DNA of 64,000 nucleotides from Acinetobacter zhairuonensis (GCF_022601715.1 NZ_JAKVIM010000006.1:1-64000); one strand, 5' to 3'. Counted from the stretch's first letter, positions 17,271 to 25,846 are shown. Notes: a model not told the origin generated them from the letters alone. Numbers and translations are program-made.

Positions 17271-17347
17271 TTGCCTAAACGCGTTTGGGCAAAATAAAGG
17301 TTGCCCACCAGTTAATACCTGATCGGCAACCCCGGTCAGGTTTTTTT
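17271..17347 (+). promoter_or_regulatory. Transcription attenuator (hairpin, antiterminator and terminator)
   Basis: Three alternative structures follow leader peptide 1. Hairpin 1 pairs TTGCCTAAAC (17271-17280) with GTTTGGGCAA (17283-17292). An antiterminator can pair GGTTGCC (17299-17305) with GGCAACC (17325-17331). The terminator pairs CCTGATCGG (17318-17326) with CCGGTCAGG (17332-17340), loop CAACC, followed by seven T (17341-17347). The antiterminator uses the right end of the terminator's left arm and its loop, so the two exclude each other. This is the expected geometry of a ribosome-mediated attenuator. Confidence 0.75.
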
Positions 17348-17383
17348 ATGCTTTGTTTTTTATAATTTTTTTAGGAGATTCAC

Positions 17384-17488
17384 ATGTACACATTTAACAC
17401 TTCATATTTTAGCAACGGTTATTGGTTTTACTTTAGTCAGTTTATGACTCAATCCTTATCATCCCATAGACCCAAAACGCACAAATAA
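17384..17488 (+). CDS. Aromatic-rich leader peptide 2 of the DAHP synthase gene, 34 aa
   Basis: A second short ORF lies past the terminator of the first leader. AGGAGA (17373-17378) gives a strong ribosome binding site for the ATG at 17384. Ten of its first 20 residues are aromatic, including the run SYFSNGYWFYFSQF; the remainder is not aromatic. The YWFYFSQF core resembles YFYFWQF of leader peptide 1, so one may be a duplicate of the other. It ends 36 bp before the DAHP synthase start. Its position after the intrinsic terminator means it cannot act on that terminator; control of translation or of Rho access downstream is more likely. Confidence 0.75.
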   Translation: MYTFNTSYFSNGYWFYFSQFMTQSLSSHRPKTHK

Positions 17489-17490
17489 AA

Positions 17491-17527
17491 GATCGGACTG
17501 AACAACAGTCCAAAGGAAAGACCGATG
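17491..17527 (+). promoter_or_regulatory. Hairpin over the start of the DAHP synthase gene
   Basis: GGACTG (17495-17500) pairs with CAGTCC (17506-17511), loop AACAA, directly before the ribosome binding site AAAGGAAAG. An alternative outer stem ATCGG (17492-17496) / CCGAT (17522-17526) would include the AT of the start codon and hold the ribosome binding site in the enclosed loop. No T run follows, so this is not an intrinsic terminator. It could couple leader peptide 2 translation to synthase translation. Confidence 0.45.
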
Positions 17528-18571
17528 AACGCTCTAAATACTGCACTACAACATCAACCGACTTCACAAGAAACATTATTGAGTTTGCCTCAGCAACTCA
17601 AAGTACAACTTCCTCTTTCTGCATCACTTGCGGCTCAGATTTCCGAACATCGTCAAACTATTCAAAACATTCTGGCTGGCACAGATCAACGCCTTTTGGT
17701 CATTACTGGACCTTGTTCTATTCATGATCCTGTTGCAGCTTTGGAATACGCGCAAAAATTACAACATTTACAAGCGCAAGTTTCTGATCAAATTTTTCTC
17801 GTAATGCGTGCTTATATTGAAAAACCACGTACAACAGTAGGCTGGAAAGGCTTTATGTATGATCCTGATCTAGATGGGTCATCAGACTTACAAGCAGGTC
17901 TAGAACAGTCACGCCAACTTTATTTACATATTATTGAAATGGGTTTACCGATTGCGAGTGAGATTCTAAGCCCGATGGCAACGGCTTACTTTGATGATTT
18001 GCTGGCTTGGGGTGCAATTGGTGCACGTACCAGCGAATCCCAAATTCACCGTGAAATTGCAAGTCAAATGCCATACAGCATTGGTTTTAAAAATGGTACA
18101 GATGGATCAATCCAAATTGCATTGGATGCCATCCAATCCGCTTCAAATGCGCATCAGTTCATGGGAATGAGCCAGTCTGGTCTACCTTGCGTACTTCAAT
18201 CACGTGGCAATCCATTGGCGCATTTGATTTTACGTGGTTCAAATACTGGTCCTAATTATCAGGTAGAAGAAATCAATAAAATCAAAGCGAAAGTTAAAGG
18301 GGATTTACCTGCGCTAGTGATTGATTGTAGCCATGGGAATAGCAGCAAGAACCCTGCATTACAGCCAGAGGTGCTACGTCAAATTGTGAATGAACGTGCG
18401 AATACAAACGTCCGTGGTGTTATGTTGGAAAGTCATTTAGTTGAAGGCAATCAGAAGATTTCTTGCGACATGATCTATGGTCAATCTGTAACTGATGGCT
18501 GTATTGGTTGGGAGAAAACCGAACAACTCTTATTAGAAACGGCTGCGCAGTTGAAAGCACAGCAACACTAA
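17525..18571 (+). CDS. aroF: 3-deoxy-7-phosphoheptulonate (DAHP) synthase, 348 aa
   Basis: It condenses phosphoenolpyruvate and erythrose 4-phosphate to DAHP, the entry step of the shikimate pathway. It is a class I (AroF/AroG/AroH-type) enzyme of normal length, with GPCSIHD (about 61-67), the KPRTTVGWKGFMYDPDLDGS segment (about 101-120), GARTSESQIHRE (about 168-179) and CSHGNSSKNP near the C-terminus. The N-terminal extension before the barrel is that of feedback-regulated isoenzymes; which amino acid inhibits it cannot be read here. It is monocistronic, preceded by two aromatic-rich leader peptides and an attenuator, and followed by a terminator. The symbol is by family; aroG would be equally defensible. 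Confidence 0.93.
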   Translation: MNALNTALQHQPTSQETLLSLPQQLKVQLPLSASLAAQISEHRQTIQNILAGTDQRLLVITGPCSIHDPVAALEYAQKLQHLQAQVSDQIFLVMRAYIEKPRTTVGWKGFMYDPDLDGSSDLQAGLEQSRQLYLHIIEMGLPIASEILSPMATAYFDDLLAWGAIGARTSESQIHREIASQMPYSIGFKNGTDGSIQIALDAIQSASNAHQFMGMSQSGLPCVLQSRGNPLAHLILRGSNTGPNYQVEEINKIKAKVKGDLPALVIDCSHGNSSKNPALQPEVLRQIVNERANTNVRGVMLESHLVEGNQKISCDMIYGQSVTDGCIGWEKTEQLLLETAAQLKAQQH

Positions 18572-18598
18572 AATGCAGTTGTGAAATATCGTGAGTTC

Positions 18599-18625
18599 TA
18601 AGCCCCTGAAAAGGGGCTTTATTTT
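18599..18625. terminator. Bidirectional terminator
   Basis: Stem AGCCCCT (18601-18607) / AGGGGCT (18612-18618) with a GAAA loop and a T-rich tail lies between the convergent DAHP synthase and MFS genes. Confidence 0.8.
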
Positions 18626-18630
18626 TAATC

Positions 18631-19806
18631 TTATTTTGTCGATGAGCTTACACAAAATTTATAAAATACAAGACTTAGTAATACGATGATGGCACACAAT
18701 ATATAAGACACAGTATAGCCTTGCGCAGTTATCAAAATACCTAAGAGTATTGAGCCTAATGCAATGCCTAAATCGTAAAAGGTGAAAAAAGTTGAGGTCG
18801 CATGACCAATACGCTGTGGTTCAGCACGTTGAATGGCGAGCGTTTGTAAACATGGTTGTACTGACCCAAATCCCATCCCAATCAGAATCGCAGCAAACAT
18901 GAATCCAAATAAGCTATCAATTTGGCTCAAGATAACTAAACCTAGTGAAAATAAAGCCAAGGCTGGATAAATCACATAACTAGGACCTTTGCGATCATAA
19001 ATTTTGCCCGTGAAGGGGCGAAGGCTCATCATCGAAATAGCGAATACGATAAAGAACAGACTGGCATAAGCCAGTAAATTTTTTGAGGATGCATAAGTCG
19101 AGATAAAGGACATAATGCTGGCATAAGCAAAAGACACCAGCATCGCCATGACTGAAACTGGCAAGGCTTTTTTCTCGATAAAATCATGCACGGTTAGGCG
19201 TTTCTTCGCTGGAGTTTGTATGGATGTGACTGCAGTACCAATAGGAATTAAGAAACAAAACACAAAACCAAGGCAGACAATAGCAGCTAGAATCGTCGCG
19301 ACCAGAGCATAAGAGAGCGGCTGAATTAAAGACAGTCCAATTAATGGCCCCAGAACAATGCCCAAATTGACTGACATCACAAAATAACCCATGCCTTCGC
19401 CACGACGTGAATCTGGAATAAATTCATTGGCAATCGGAACGGTCACTGTGGTTAAAATACTGAACCAGATGCCGTGTAAGAAACGTAGCCAAAGTAAAAC
19501 TTGTAGGTTATCAGCAAAGATATAGGCAACCGAAAATAGACAGAATAAAAACTCGGAAACAAAAAGCGTTTTCTTGCGACCGAACTTTTCTATGATCAGC
19601 CCACTGAACGGGCGAACCGCAATAGAAGATGCCATGAATAAGGTCATGGCGAGTCCTGCTTGAGCCAGACTGCCGTGTAAGTCTCTTATAATATAGATGG
19701 GTAAGATGGTGGTTTGGGCAAAATAAAAGACGAATAGAAATAAATTATTTGCCAAACATAGAATAAAAGATTTATTCCACAGTTGAACAGAAGTTGATTG
19801 CGACAT
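18631..19806 (-). CDS. MFS transporter, 391 aa
   Basis: This is an inner-membrane major facilitator with about twelve transmembrane helices. The loop 2-3 signature region appears as PFSGLIIEKFGRKKTLFVSE (about 67-86) and the equivalent loop in the second half as FTGKIYDRKGP. The region after helix 4 carries PIANEFIPDSRRGEGMGYF. The protein resembles drug or sugar-efflux type MFS proteins; the substrate is unknown. It is a single gene on the minus strand. Confidence 0.9.
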   Translation of the reverse strand: MSQSTSVQLWNKSFILCLANNLFLFVFYFAQTTILPIYIIRDLHGSLAQAGLAMTLFMASSIAVRPFSGLIIEKFGRKKTLFVSEFLFCLFSVAYIFADNLQVLLWLRFLHGIWFSILTTVTVPIANEFIPDSRRGEGMGYFVMSVNLGIVLGPLIGLSLIQPLSYALVATILAAIVCLGFVFCFLIPIGTAVTSIQTPAKKRLTVHDFIEKKALPVSVMAMLVSFAYASIMSFISTYASSKNLLAYASLFFIVFAISMMSLRPFTGKIYDRKGPSYVIYPALALFSLGLVILSQIDSLFGFMFAAILIGMGFGSVQPCLQTLAIQRAEPQRIGHATSTFFTFYDLGIALGSILLGILITAQGYTVSYILCAIIVLLSLVFYKFCVSSSTK

Positions 19807-20021
19807 AGTTAACCTAGAACGAGAAAGGGAATCATGACAATACGGCTATCACTTTTTTATGTATTCCCTGTGGGTATCAAGGTCATGAAGATGTACCCAT
19901 AGCATAAACAATTACAGTGGATAAATAAAGTAAATTGATATTTTGTAAAATTTACATTGGCTAAAATCAAATTTTAAAACCTTTATTCTCACATTTTGAT
20001 CATTATATAAATATTGAGCAT

Positions 20022-20051
20022 AAAAAAATCAGCCTTAAGGCTGATTTTTTT
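20022..20051. terminator. Intrinsic terminator of gcvH, bidirectional
   Basis: Perfect stem AAAATCAGCC (20025-20034) / GGCTGATTTT (20039-20048) with a TTAA loop, flanked by A and T runs on both sides. It lies 3' of gcvH on the minus strand. Confidence 0.85.
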
Positions 20052-20074
20052 CAGTGTAGGAATGTATAAAGGGC

Positions 20075-20449
20075 TTATAGACCCGCTTCATAGTCCGCAC
20101 TTGATAATAATGCATTCACATCATCAAGATTGTTTGGCTTGATTTTATAGATCCAGCCTTTACCGTATGGCTCATCATTGACAAAGTCTGGGTCATCTTC
20201 AAGTGCAGTGTTTACTTCTACGACTACACCTGAAACAGGGGCATGAATGTCAGAAGCAGTTTTTACCGATTCAACTACACCAGCCTGTTCACCAGCTGTG
20301 ATTTGTTGACCTACTTCTGGCATTTCTACATAAACTAAATCGCCTAAGGCATCCTGCGCATGGTCTGAAATCCCAGTTACAACAAGATCACCTTCAATTT
20401 TCACCCACTCATGCGTACTCGCATACTTCAAATCTGAAGGATGATTCAT
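20075..20449 (-). CDS. gcvH: Glycine cleavage system H protein, 124 aa
   Basis: This is the lipoyl carrier of the glycine cleavage complex, shuttling the aminomethyl group between P, T and L proteins. The lipoylated lysine is K63 in the motif VESVKTASD; the family length and the C-terminal [11 protein letters not shown] segment are normal. GGAG stands just upstream of the ATG. The gcvT and gcvP genes are not next to it, so it is separated from the rest of the system in this genome. Confidence 0.97.
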   Translation of the reverse strand: MNHPSDLKYASTHEWVKIEGDLVVTGISDHAQDALGDLVYVEMPEVGQQITAGEQAGVVESVKTASDIHAPVSGVVVEVNTALEDDPDFVNDEPYGKGWIYKIKPNNLDDVNALLSSADYEAGL

Positions 20450-20518
20450 GATGACTCCTCAAAGTATTCATTTATTTTTGTCATGCTTTATACAGGTTTT
20501 TACAGCAAAACAAAAGGT

Positions 20519-21547
20519 TTATAGGTACGGATCTTTACGCCAATTACTTGGACTGCGTCCACTCCAGCGTTTAAACGCGCGACTAAAATTCGCTACATCA
20601 CTATAGCCCAATTCATCTGCAATTTGTTCAAGCGTGTAATCGGTTCGAGAGAGTAATGAGGTTGCATGCCGATAACGAACTTCATCTACAATGGTTGAAA
20701 AAGAAGTGCCTTCGGTGGCGAGCTGGCGCTTTAAGGTTCGGTCTGACATGTGCAGGCGATAGGCAACATGCTCGATGCTTAAATAATGCTGTTCCGAGTG
20801 GGTTAAAATATCCCGAACCGCCATAGAAAGCCGTCTGCGCTCACCTAAAGCTGAAAGTTCAGCTTCACATTGGTTAATGGCAATTTGGCTTGCGATTGGG
20901 TCGGCATTCACCATTTTCAGCGCCAGATATTTTTTATCAAAACTCATCAACAAATGCGGCTGTTCAAAGCGAAATTGATGATTCGGGAACTTGGTAATGT
21001 AACGTTCAAAGCCTTCAGGTTGAGGAAAATCAAAGTCAATCTCACCGCCTAAATCCGTTACACCCGTAATGGCTTTCGCCATGGAAATAATACCAATGGT
21101 CAAAGCAATACAAATTTCTGAACGCAATGGTTCTATGGTGACATCACTTCGGAGCTGTAAAGTGGCTTTTTCTGCAAAGGTAGAAAAGTAGATTTGCAAG
21201 AAAGGTAATCGCAATTGTACAAAACGGTTTGCCAATACCAAAGCATCGCTTATGTCATGCGCCGTCATAATGGCATAACCGATAAAGCCATGTATGGAGA
21301 TACGCATTTGCGTACCCAAATGATAGCCCAGCGTCGACTCACCTGTGAGGGACTTGGCGTGTTGAATTAAAGCATTGGCTATGGGTGTCGAGATTCTAAA
21401 ATCAGGCTCGGCTAATTTTTCACTATCCAGCTGGAATGGGGAAAATAAGGTATCTGCTGTATATCCCCAGCGAGACACGACATCTAAAAGTAACAGACCA
21501 TAGACCCCTGGAATTCCTTGGTCTTGTCTAGATGAAATAGTATTCAT
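20519..21547 (-). CDS. AraC-family regulator with N-terminal arabinose-binding-like domain, 342 aa
   Basis: The C-terminal roughly 100 residues hold the double helix-turn-helix (AYRLHMSDRTLKRQLATEG, then EQIADELGYSDVANFSRAFKRWSGRSP). The N-terminal part matches the ligand-sensing domain of OruR/ArgR-like AraC proteins (residues about 20-210, beginning with LLLLDVVSRWGY). It is located upstream of gcvH on the same strand but with its own 69-bp gap, and downstream of a MaoC-type hydratase. The target is not evident; lipid or fatty acid metabolism is possible from the neighbour. Confidence 0.9.
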   Translation of the reverse strand: MNTISSRQDQGIPGVYGLLLLDVVSRWGYTADTLFSPFQLDSEKLAEPDFRISTPIANALIQHAKSLTGESTLGYHLGTQMRISIHGFIGYAIMTAHDISDALVLANRFVQLRLPFLQIYFSTFAEKATLQLRSDVTIEPLRSEICIALTIGIISMAKAITGVTDLGGEIDFDFPQPEGFERYITKFPNHQFRFEQPHLLMSFDKKYLALKMVNADPIASQIAINQCEAELSALGERRRLSMAVRDILTHSEQHYLSIEHVAYRLHMSDRTLKRQLATEGTSFSTIVDEVRYRHATSLLSRTDYTLEQIADELGYSDVANFSRAFKRWSGRSPSNWRKDPYL

Positions 21548-21691
21548 GCGCGATCCATTGCACGTTTAATTTTGTTATATCAAGTCAGTTTTTTATATTG
21601 GCATGAAAAAGCAGTACGACCCTGATAAATTGTTCGACAAACTGAACAAAGGTGATTCTAAAACCACGCATGGTTTTAGAATCCTGCAGGA

Positions 21692-22144
21692 TTATATTTC
21701 GGGTTGATAACTTTTACTAAACACCAAAATTTTGGTATTCCCAAGCAGCACAATTTCACCATGTTGATTCAAGGTTTCAGTGGTGTAAGTCACAATGGCG
21801 CGGTCTGGTTTGGATTTAGATGGCTTAATCTCGGTAATTTCAACTTCCACATGAATTTGATCGCCGACTCGGGTCGGTCTAGGCCAACGGACTTGGGCTT
21901 CTGAGCCAATTAAACCATATGCAACAGGAAAACATTCTGTCCATAAGCGCATGGTCACGGCTGAAGTATGCCATCCACTGGCTGCCATACCTTTAAAAAT
22001 CGGGTGTTGAGCAGCTTTGACTTCATCGGTGTGAAAAGGCTGTGGGTCAAATTGCTGTGCGAATTGCTTGATTTCATCCAAAGTCATTTCATAAGCACGA
22101 CTCACAAAACGGTCTCCGACCTGTAGATCTTCTAAATACAACAT
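21692..22144 (-). CDS. MaoC-family (R)-hydratase/dehydratase, 150 aa
   Basis: Single hot-dog fold with the hydratase 2 motif: Asp33 and His38 in FDPQPFH, the catalytic pair of R-specific enoyl-CoA hydratases. Length is normal. The start codon shares one base with the ABC transporter stop upstream (TAATG), so the two are translationally coupled. Its substrate is presumably an enoyl-CoA; in Acinetobacter-like genomes such proteins take part in fatty acid or branched acid metabolism. Confidence 0.9.
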   Translation of the reverse strand: MLYLEDLQVGDRFVSRAYEMTLDEIKQFAQQFDPQPFHTDEVKAAQHPIFKGMAASGWHTSAVTMRLWTECFPVAYGLIGSEAQVRWPRPTRVGDQIHVEVEITEIKPSKSKPDRAIVTYTTETLNQHGEIVLLGNTKILVFSKSYQPEI

Positions 22145-23997
22145 TAAGCACTATCCTTTTTGTTTATTTGATGTTGTTCAATTAAAAAACCACCTGTTTG
22201 GCGTTGCCACAAATGTGCATAAATACCATTTAAGGCAACCAGTTCATCATGTGTACCTTGTTCAGCAATTCGTCCCTGATCAAGCACAATCAAACGATCC
22301 ATTTGCGCTATGGTCGAAAGTCGATGTGCAATAGCAATCACGGTTTTATCTTGCATTAAATCATCCAGACTCGACTGAATTGCCGCTTCAACTTCAGAGT
22401 CTAAGGCACTGGTTGCTTCATCCAAAATAAGAATAGGCGCATCTTTTAAGAACACACGGGCAATTGCAATACGTTGACGTTGTCCACCAGAAAGCTTAAC
22501 GCCACGTTCCCCGACATAAGCATCATAGCCTTTACGACCACGTAGATCGGAGAGTTGCGGGATAAAGTCTTCAGCTTTGGCTTTACGCATAGCTTCATAC
22601 ATTTCTGCATCGCTGGCATCTGGACGTCCGTATTTAATATTTTCCGCAACAGTACGATGCAGCAGCGAAGTATCTTGAGTTACAAGGGCAATGCTTTTAC
22701 GCAAACTGTCTTGAGTAACATCTTGTATATCTTGCCCATCAATTAAGATTCGACCCTGGTTAATGGTATAGAAATGCAATAACAGTTGAATCAGAGTGGA
22801 TTTACCTGCACCTGAACGTCCTACAATCCCAATTTTTTCACCTGGACGAATAGTCAAATTAAAGTGATCGATCACATTTTTTTCATTGTAAGCAAAGCTA
22901 ACATCTTCAAATTTAATTTCACCATGCTTAACGTCTAATGTTGTTGCATTAGGCTTGTCTTGAATGCTAATTGGACGCCCTAAGGTTTTCATGCCGTCCT
23001 GAATAGTCCCGACATTTTCAAACAAAGCAGAGGTTTGCCACATCATGAACTCCGCAATACTGTTGAGTTTCAGAATCATAGCGGTCGTTGCTGCAATAAT
23101 GCCCAGTTCTGCTCGACCTTCAATCCATAGCCATAAAGCCGTTCCAAGTACACCTGCATAAAGAACAATACTGAGAGAGTTAATGCTGATTTCATAGCCT
23201 GAACCCAAACGCATTTGTTTATACACAGTACGCAAAAACTCTTGCATTGATGATTTTGCGTACTGACTTTCACGACCAGCATGCGCAAACAGCTTGACAG
23301 TTTGAATATTGGTGTAGGCATCGGTCACACGACCGGTCATGACCGCACGTGCATCGGCTTGTTCATTTGAAATTTTGCTGAGTCGTGGAATGAAATACCA
23401 TGCTGCAAGCAGAAACAGGGCAAGCCATACCAATAAGGGAATAATCAGAAAAGGAGAGATCGAGCCGAGGACGATACTGACGGTAAAAAAGTAAATCAGG
23501 ACGTAAGCCAGCATGTCGCCCAAAATCATCCAGAATTCACGCACAGCAAGCGCAGTTTGCATGACTTTGGCAGACAATCGTCCTGCGAAGTCATTGTGGA
23601 AAAAATCTAGGCTCTGCTGAAGCAAAAGATTGTGAAACTTCCAGCGTAAGCGCATTGGGAAGCCACTAAACAAGATTTGATGCTTAATGATGGATTGAAA
23701 GTTGGCAAAAAAGATATTTGCCAGCAAGATCATGCTTAGCAAGATTAAATTTTGACGATGTTCAGCCAAAAAGGTATCAGGATGGCTTTTACTGAGCCAA
23801 TTGACCAAATCACCAATTTTGGCATATAGCAGTGCTTCAAAACTTGCTGCACCAGCAGTACACAGCACCAAAATAAGTAAATATGGTCGAACGCCTTTGG
23901 ATGCATGCCAAACGAATGCAAAGAAAGTTGTTGGCAGTGGATCATTCAAACCTTTGCTGGGATAGGGATCTACTCGCTTCTCAAACCATCTAAGCAT
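22144..23997 (-). CDS. ABC transporter, fused permease and ATPase (MsbA-like half transporter), 617 aa
   Basis: This exporter half-molecule acts as a dimer in the inner membrane. An N-terminal six-helix domain (about residues 35-340) precedes an ATPase with Walker A GRSGAGKST (about 399-407), Q-loop LVTQDTSL, signature LSGGQ, Walker B ILILDEATSAL and switch IAHRLST. It is followed by a MaoC hydratase with a 1-base overlap. Closest in architecture to lipid/multidrug exporters; the substrate cannot be told. AGAGG lies before the ATG. Confidence 0.93.
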   Translation of the reverse strand: MLRWFEKRVDPYPSKGLNDPLPTTFFAFVWHASKGVRPYLLILVLCTAGAASFEALLYAKIGDLVNWLSKSHPDTFLAEHRQNLILLSMILLANIFFANFQSIIKHQILFSGFPMRLRWKFHNLLLQQSLDFFHNDFAGRLSAKVMQTALAVREFWMILGDMLAYVLIYFFTVSIVLGSISPFLIIPLLVWLALFLLAAWYFIPRLSKISNEQADARAVMTGRVTDAYTNIQTVKLFAHAGRESQYAKSSMQEFLRTVYKQMRLGSGYEISINSLSIVLYAGVLGTALWLWIEGRAELGIIAATTAMILKLNSIAEFMMWQTSALFENVGTIQDGMKTLGRPISIQDKPNATTLDVKHGEIKFEDVSFAYNEKNVIDHFNLTIRPGEKIGIVGRSGAGKSTLIQLLLHFYTINQGRILIDGQDIQDVTQDSLRKSIALVTQDTSLLHRTVAENIKYGRPDASDAEMYEAMRKAKAEDFIPQLSDLRGRKGYDAYVGERGVKLSGGQRQRIAIARVFLKDAPILILDEATSALDSEVEAAIQSSLDDLMQDKTVIAIAHRLSTIAQMDRLIVLDQGRIAEQGTHDELVALNGIYAHLWQRQTGGFLIEQHQINKKDSA

Positions 23998-24355
23998 TTG
24001 ATATTAACCTCTTGGTAAAGTTGCTATATTTTAAAGTATCTTAATTACAATAAGATATATGAAATATTTAAATAAAAAAGCATGAAACTGTATCTAAGTT
24101 ACTTGTGCTGATGAGGATATTAATCATGCATAATTTTCTCATATTATGAGTTTACCATGCGAAACCGCAGTCTAGGTATTCTCAGAGTTTTAGCCTATTA
24201 GTTCTGAATTTGTATTTGAGTGCTCTGAAGGCTTCTGATCAAACTCTAAACCAAACCCTATTTTTTTAATAGAAACACGTTTGTAGAAAACTTCATACAC
24301 TTGTCACATTTATAAATTATAAGAAAGTTAGCCAAATCTGAGACTTTAAAAGCAT
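23998..24355. other. Gene-free AT-rich stretch
   Basis: Between the ABC transporter start and the small gene at 24356. No ORF, hairpin of note or RNA gene was seen; it presumably contains the promoters of the flanking genes. Confidence 0.5.
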
Positions 24356-24583
24356 ATGAACGACCTATCTGTAAAGAAAATAAATAAGCTCATTGATGAA
24401 TTTACCCAAAGTGGAAAAATACCCAGCTGTCTAATTTTTGGTTATAAAACCTATGCCATGTTGATGCAAGATGACAAATTTGCAGATCAAATCATCAAAG
24501 GAAAAGATGAGCCACTAAGTAGATTTTACAAGAAGCTTAAAATTACCTTGGTGACCGATAAGCACTATTTCAAAGTGGGTTGA
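24356..24583 (+). CDS. Small hypothetical protein, 75 aa
   Basis: I do not recognise this protein. It is basic and soluble with predicted helical N-terminus (LSVKKINKLIDEFTQSGK) and a C-terminal beta segment (KITLVTDKHYFKVG). Composition is coding-like and it has no overlap with larger ORFs. No clear ribosome binding site precedes the ATG, so confidence that it is expressed is moderate. Confidence 0.45.
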   Translation: MNDLSVKKINKLIDEFTQSGKIPSCLIFGYKTYAMLMQDDKFADQIIKGKDEPLSRFYKKLKITLVTDKHYFKVG

Positions 24584-24810
24584 GTGATCAAGCTTGATTA
24601 TAACTGGTGTTAGCATGGCATGCTGAATATTGACAGTCATGCCATGACAAGGGATATGCGTTTAAAGCAATAAAAATGTGATCTTCGTTAGAAAAAAACG
24701 TGATTTTTATAAAAATAATGATAATATTTTTATCGATACAGGCGAGTTAATGTCATTAAGAACCTGTAATTGTTAACTTAAATAATTGAATGAATAATAA
24801 AGGTGGCAAT

Positions 24811-25005
24811 ATGAGAGGCTGTGTACAACGATATGATTCCCAAACACAACTGGGCATGATTCGAGATGAATGTGGTGAGTGGTTTTATTTTGCGGTGGAA
24901 CAGTGGAATGATCCCAATAACCTACCGATTGATGGTTTAGTCGTTGATTTTGTCATCGATGGCGCTGAAGTGACTTCAGTATGGGAAGTAACAAATACGC
25001 ATTAA
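24811..25005 (+). CDS. Small protein with cold-shock-domain-like pattern, 64 aa
   Basis: The ATG at 24811 has AGGTGG about 6 nt upstream, better than the ATG at 24790. The sequence runs MRGCVQRYDSQTQLGMIRD, then EWFYFAVEQW, then a hydrophobic VDFVIDGAEVTSVWEV. The order of strands and the G-x-V, G-x-I and F-x-F positions match a cold-shock OB fold, but the aromatic RNP1 residues (KGFGFI in real Csp) are replaced by QLGMI. It may be a divergent OB-fold protein with weakened RNA binding. A terminator follows at 25043. Confidence 0.6.
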   Translation: MRGCVQRYDSQTQLGMIRDECGEWFYFAVEQWNDPNNLPIDGLVVDFVIDGAEVTSVWEVTNTH

Positions 25006-25040
25006 TTTTATTTTCAGCTTTATTCACTCTTCAAAAACAT

Positions 25041-25072
25041 CGAATAAGGTCTACTTAGATAGACCTTATTTA
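25041..25072 (+). terminator. Intrinsic terminator
   Basis: Stem AATAAGGTCTA (25043-25053) / TAGACCTTATT (25060-25070) with loop CTTAGA, 11 bp and perfect. The T run is short and broken. Confidence 0.7.
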
Positions 25073-25109
25073 TTAATCTACCCCAATCCTGTTTAAGCCA
25101 ATGATTCTA

Positions 25110-25833
25110 TAATTTAAATGGTTGGCTTATTTCGGTGATTTAATTGGTATGCACATAAAAATGCATAAATACCCGCTAAATAGCCTCTAACACTTCTGGC
25201 TCTAGTCGTCACTAGATTGTAAGTCCCTTGCAGCGAGCTGAATAAAGTTTCTATTTTATTACGTTGCTTCAGATGATCTGCTTTTGATCACAGTATAGAT
25301 TGCATGTTCTTTCGATGATAAGTAATTAAATCAGAGCCTTGTACTTTTAATCTGCTCTTTCATTCCTGACTAATATATCCTCGATCAGCATAGAGTTTTA
25401 CTTCTAATCCTTTGACTAATTGCTCAACCATTCTAATATCTGCTGTATGTCCATCCGATAAAGCTGTACTCACAATCTCTTCTGAAGAATCCATCATTCA
25501 ACATAGCTTACAGTCAAAGAACCATCCCATGGAACTTTTTCCATGTGTTGCAATTGCTGCTAGGGATTTATGTCGTTGAATCCACTGATTTTTAAAGACA
25601 GTTAATGTCGTTGAGTCAATCCATAAATTTTGTTTGTATTGACCTTTCATAAAAGCTATATGTAAAGCTTGTAGTTTTAATTGATGCATATTCATCAGGT
25701 GAATCATACGTTGGTAACAAGGCAAGCTTTTAAATAAATGACTTTTATCCTGTTTCAACTATGAGAAAAATGCTTTGAATTTGTTGAAGTGAGAACACTT
25801 ATACAAAGTAGCGATAAAGGTGATTTCTGAGAT
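25110..25833 (-). mobile_element. IS982-family transposase remnant (pseudogene)
   Basis: Minus-strand reading gives, from N to C terminus: LSEITFIATLYKCSHFNKFKAFF (split around 25765-25833), LFKSLPCYQRM, WIDSTTLTVFKNQWIQRHK, ATHGKSSMGWFFDCKL, ALSDGHTADIRMVEQLV, ADRGYIS, and LKQRNKIETLFSSL near the C-terminus. These follow IS982 transposase order, including the DDE residues in WIDST, ADRGY and NKIETLF. Several in-frame stops and a frame change break it, so it is inactive. The first residues and the terminal inverted repeats could not be recognised. Confidence 0.8.
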
Positions 25834-25846
25834 CCTGAGTTGTATA

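Noticed and set aside
25041-25072. Terminal inverted repeat of the IS982 relic
   Set aside because: The sequence is a perfect hairpin right after a gene stop and has no matching copy on the other side of the relic.
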